Below are positions 5,842 through 7,388 of a DNA stretch of 7,388 bases, piece by piece. The position numbers and the translations under genes are program-made. The stretch spans positions 1 to 7,388 of the forward strand of contig NZ_JADYUF010000077.1 in assembly GCF_021531655.1 (NCBI RefSeq), given 5' to 3'. The notes under the pieces were generated by a model. It searched no databases. It was given only the letters and a program-made list of their open reading frames with translations, and was not told where the DNA came from. Position 1 is the first letter of the stretch. Every line of letters starts with the position of its first letter. The stretch comes from Leyella stercorea. Its GTDB lineage: Bacteria > Bacteroidota > Bacteroidia > Bacteroidales > Bacteroidaceae.

Positions 5842-7100
5842 TTCTCGCCTCCTTTCTTCGTTTTCGTGTTGTAGTTGCCATGTCCGAGAAGCCAGACGAG
5901 CGATACCTCAACCTTGGTAGGGCCTATCCACTTGCGGTTTTTGGTGGCTTGCCATACGTAGTGGCCGTCGAGCGGAGTGTATTCATAGTAGCGTCCGCCC
6001 ATATATCCGGCTGCCAGACTGAAGTCGATGTTCAATCGTCGTGCCACAGGCATTGAGTAGCCATACTCAGCACCGACGGTATAGTTCATGCGGTCCCACA
6101 ATGTGCCGCCGGGCTTTCCGCCCATATATCCCTTGCCACCGAATTCGATGTCGTAGGTGAGCATCTGTGCGTTGATGCCGATGTGGTGTCCCTGCAGAGG
6201 CTTTTCGGCTGCCTTGGCTCCGAAGTACTTGCGTACGGTGAGTCCGCCGCCGTAAACACGCCAGTAGCGATGGCTCTTGTTGCGGCTCCACCATCCGTAC
6301 ATCCAGTCGGCTGCTACGCTCCATCGCTTGCCGAGCGAGAACTCAACGCCTACGTTGGGCACAAGTAGTGCATCGTAAAGCATATTGGTCTTGATGGCGA
6401 AGTAGGCAGGTTGCTTGGTGTCGACAACGGGTTCGGGCTGTACAACGGGTTCGGGCTGCTTGGGTTCTTCCACAACGGGTTCCGGTTGGGGTTCGGGTGC
6501 AGGCTCGTTCTTCTTGCGTATGGTCACGAGAATGGCACTTGCGTTGCGTACTGAGGGGAAGAACTTGTCGAGCATATAGTTCCATGTGCGTCCGTAGTTC
6601 ATGTCCATGAGTCGCTTCTTGCGGCTGTCGACGAGTGCACCATATTTATTATAGGTGTATTCTGGAGTCTCAAGCAGCTCGTGCAGCACCTCCTTCTTGT
6701 TTGGCATGTCCGAGTTTTCGACATAAATGGCGAGTTTCTGCCATGCGTCCGACCATTCCTGACGCTTGATTATGTCTTCGGGCAACATGATGCGCTGGCG
6801 TACATACTGCTCCATATTGGCACAGCGGCGCTTGGCGAGCTTGCGGTTGAGCTTGCTGCTGCCTTCGGGCGATGCCGATCCGCAGAACTTTACTTGAGTA
6901 AGTTCAATGGTTGTGTCGTTTCTTACTTCGTTAAGAAACTGTATTACGTCGTTCAGATTTGCTTCGTTGTTACCGAACTTGGGGTCAAGCAAACTTGATC
7001 CTACCCTAAATCCGATACAAACTTCTTTCTTGTCGTTTTCTTGGGCAGCGGCGGTTTGCATTGCCAGCGCCAAGAAGATGAGTGCTATAAATCGTATCAT
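5838..7100 (-). CDS. Outer-membrane protein with OmpA-like domain and DUF3575 barrel
   Basis: This 420-residue protein starts at the ATG at 7100-7098. The frame opens two codons earlier at a TTG, but the ATG gives a clean signal peptide (MIRFIALIFLALAMQTAAAQ, cut near residue 19). Residues about 28-195 hold an OmpA-like periplasmic fold: VKFCGSASPEGSSKLNRKLA (70-89), then RR (91-92). Residues 199-231 are a Pro-Glu-Val linker with three QPEPVV units. Residues about 232-408 match DUF3575, a small outer-membrane beta-barrel family, rich in Tyr, Trp and Gly with alternating strands (FAIKTNMLYDALLVPNVGVE, WSVAADWMYGWW, and VEVSLVWLLGHG at the end). Domain order is the reverse of classical OmpA, and the usual peptidoglycan-binding Asp is replaced by Ser77. 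As first gene of the operon it may form the outer-membrane platform for fibre assembly; this is inferred from context. It is translationally coupled to the DUF5119 gene. Confidence 0.85.
   Translation of the reverse strand: MIRFIALIFLALAMQTAAAQENDKKEVCIGFRVGSSLLDPKFGNNEANLNDVIQFLNEVRNDTTIELTQVKFCGSASPEGSSKLNRKLAKRRCANMEQYVRQRIMLPEDIIKRQEWSDAWQKLAIYVENSDMPNKKEVLHELLETPEYTYNKYGALVDSRKKRLMDMNYGRTWNYMLDKFFPSVRNASAILVTIRKKNEPAPEPQPEPVVEEPKQPEPVVQPEPVVDTKQPAYFAIKTNMLYDALLVPNVGVEFSLGKRWSVAADWMYGWWSRNKSHRYWRVYGGGLTVRKYFGAKAAEKPLQGHHIGINAQMLTYDIEFGGKGYMGGKPGGTLWDRMNYTVGAEYGYSMPVARRLNIDFSLAAGYMGGRYYEYTPLDGHYVWQATKNRKWIGPTKVEVSLVWLLGHGNYNTKTKKGGEK
6424..6488 (-). repeat. In-gene repeat encoding the QPEPVV linker
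   Basis: A 17-base unit (ACAACGGGTTCGGGCTG on the plus strand) occurs at 6424-6440 and 6442-6458, an 18-base period. A diverged copy lies at 6472-6488. All spacings are multiples of three, so copy-number change would lengthen or shorten the Pro-Glu-Val linker between the OmpA-like domain and the barrel without breaking the frame. Confidence 0.75.
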
Positions 7101-7273
7101 AGGCAATCGTCTTAATTTAGTCTTTTTATTATTTTTGCGTTACATTTTCAGCTTGGTCGTCAGCCAGTATTACCCGTCTGTAGGCAATCTTGCCTGTCGT
7201 TAGTTCGTTCTGCCTGCAATTCGTCCTGTTGCTGGCATTGTTTCATCAAGATGTACGTCTGTTGTTTTGTTTT

Positions 7274-7308
7274 GTTAAGTGTTAAGTGTGGAATGTTAAG
7301 TGTTTAAG
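7274..7308. repeat. Heptad direct repeats upstream of the fimbrial operon
   Basis: GTTAAGT occurs at 7274-7280, 7281-7287 and 7295-7301. The slots between and after (7288-7294 GTGGAAT, 7302-7308 GTTTAAG) look like degenerate copies, giving five units with a strict 7-base period. It could be a slippage-prone tract or a row of regulator half-sites in the leader. The repeats are seen directly; the role is unknown. Confidence 0.55.
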
Positions 7309-7335
7309 GGGGTGATGTAAACTCAAAATGAATGT

Positions 7336-7369
7336 CAAACTGTAGGAGGAGGGTGTGTCAAAAGTCAAA
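7336..7369 (-). promoter_or_regulatory. Candidate promoter of the fimbrial operon
   Basis: On the minus strand TTTG at 7369-7366 is followed after 21 bases by TACAGTTTG at 7344-7336. This resembles the Bacteroidota -33 TTTG and -7 TAnnTTTG pair with good spacing, but the -7 box has one extra base between TA and TTTG. It is the best candidate in the leader, though weak. The transcript would start near 7329. Confidence 0.3.
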
Positions 7370-7375
7370 CAAAAC

Positions 7376-7388
7376 GGGCTGAAAGCCC
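7376..7388. repeat. Small perfect hairpin at the window end
   Basis: GGGCT (7376-7380), GAA, AGCCC (7384-7388) form a 5-bp GC-rich stem with a 3-base loop. The preceding ACG suggests the stem may continue past the window edge. On the minus strand it is followed by GTTTTGTTT, so it could be a weak terminator of an upstream gene. It could also be part of a dispersed intergenic hairpin repeat. The element is cut by the window, so its identity is open. Confidence 0.45.

Larger units (their letters stand above)
7101..7388 (-). other. Non-coding leader region upstream of the fimbrial operon
   Basis: This stretch has no convincing gene on either strand. The first 50 bases before the ATG are AT-rich with no Shine-Dalgarno sequence. 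Further out are a short palindrome (AGGCAA-TC-TTGCCT, 7182-7195), a 7-base-period repeat block (7274-7308), TTTGAC direct repeats with a possible promoter (7336-7369) and a hairpin at the window end. No exact TAnnTTTG box occurs here. If the promoter candidate is right, the mRNA leader would be about 230 bases, unusually long. Confidence 0.6.

Noticed and set aside
6424..6488. Direct repeats that could suggest a CRISPR or VNTR array
   Set aside because: They lie in frame within a coding region and encode a Pro-Glu linker, with no spacers.
7098..7106. TTG start two codons before the ATG of the outer-membrane protein
   Set aside because: The ATG at 7100 gives a normal signal peptide; the TTG adds only Met-Pro and has no supporting leader signal.
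7182..7195. AGGCAA-TC-TTGCCT palindrome in the leader
   Set aside because: The two-base centre is too small for an RNA hairpin and no second copy supports an operator; kept only as a note in the leader entry.
7251..7260. ATGTACGTCT, close to the inverted-repeat site of Bacteroides Mpi-type invertible promoters
   Set aside because: It matches 9 of 10 consensus bases, but I find no inverted partner in the leader, so no invertible segment can be supported within this window.

Overview
The window looks like chromosomal DNA of a Bacteroidales bacterium, most likely Prevotella/Segatella or a close relative. Three signs support this. Genes have A-rich leaders with no Shine-Dalgarno sequence. There is a good match to the Bacteroidota -7 promoter element TAnnTTTG. 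The proteins belong to families typical of this order: DUF3575, DUF5119, fimbrillins, a BACON-like domain and a GH29 fucosidase. All five real genes lie on the minus strand, so the window reads right to left. The long plus-strand open frames are antisense shadows.

Right edge (7101-7388): a non-coding leader region. It holds a hairpin at the window end, TTTGAC direct repeats that include a possible -33/-7 promoter, and a block of 7-base-period repeats. I found no gene in it.

7100 to 1537: a four-gene operon for a fimbrillin-type surface fibre. In transcription order: (1) an outer-membrane protein with an N-terminal OmpA-like domain, a Pro-Glu linker and a C-terminal DUF3575 barrel; (2) a DUF5119 lipoprotein whose start overlaps the previous stop by 4 bases (ATGA); (3) a 320-residue fimbrillin lipoprotein, probably the main shaft subunit; (4) a 712-residue fimbrillin-like lipoprotein with a BACON-like module and a C-terminal FISUMP/lectin-like module, probably the tip adhesin. 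A perfect 10-bp hairpin without a T-run sits between genes 3 and 4. A strong intrinsic terminator (8-bp stem plus seven T) ends the operon at 1436-1404.

1328 to 27: a separate gene for a periplasmic GH29 alpha-L-fucosidase with its own -7 box just after that terminator. The fucosidase and the fimbriae are therefore probably transcribed separately. Both would suit life on fucose-rich host or plant glycans, but that link is only inference.

The points most worth a second look are the sharp drop in GC at the domain boundary inside the tip adhesin, the hairpin between shaft and tip genes, and the reversed OmpA/barrel order with loss of the usual peptidoglycan-binding aspartate.
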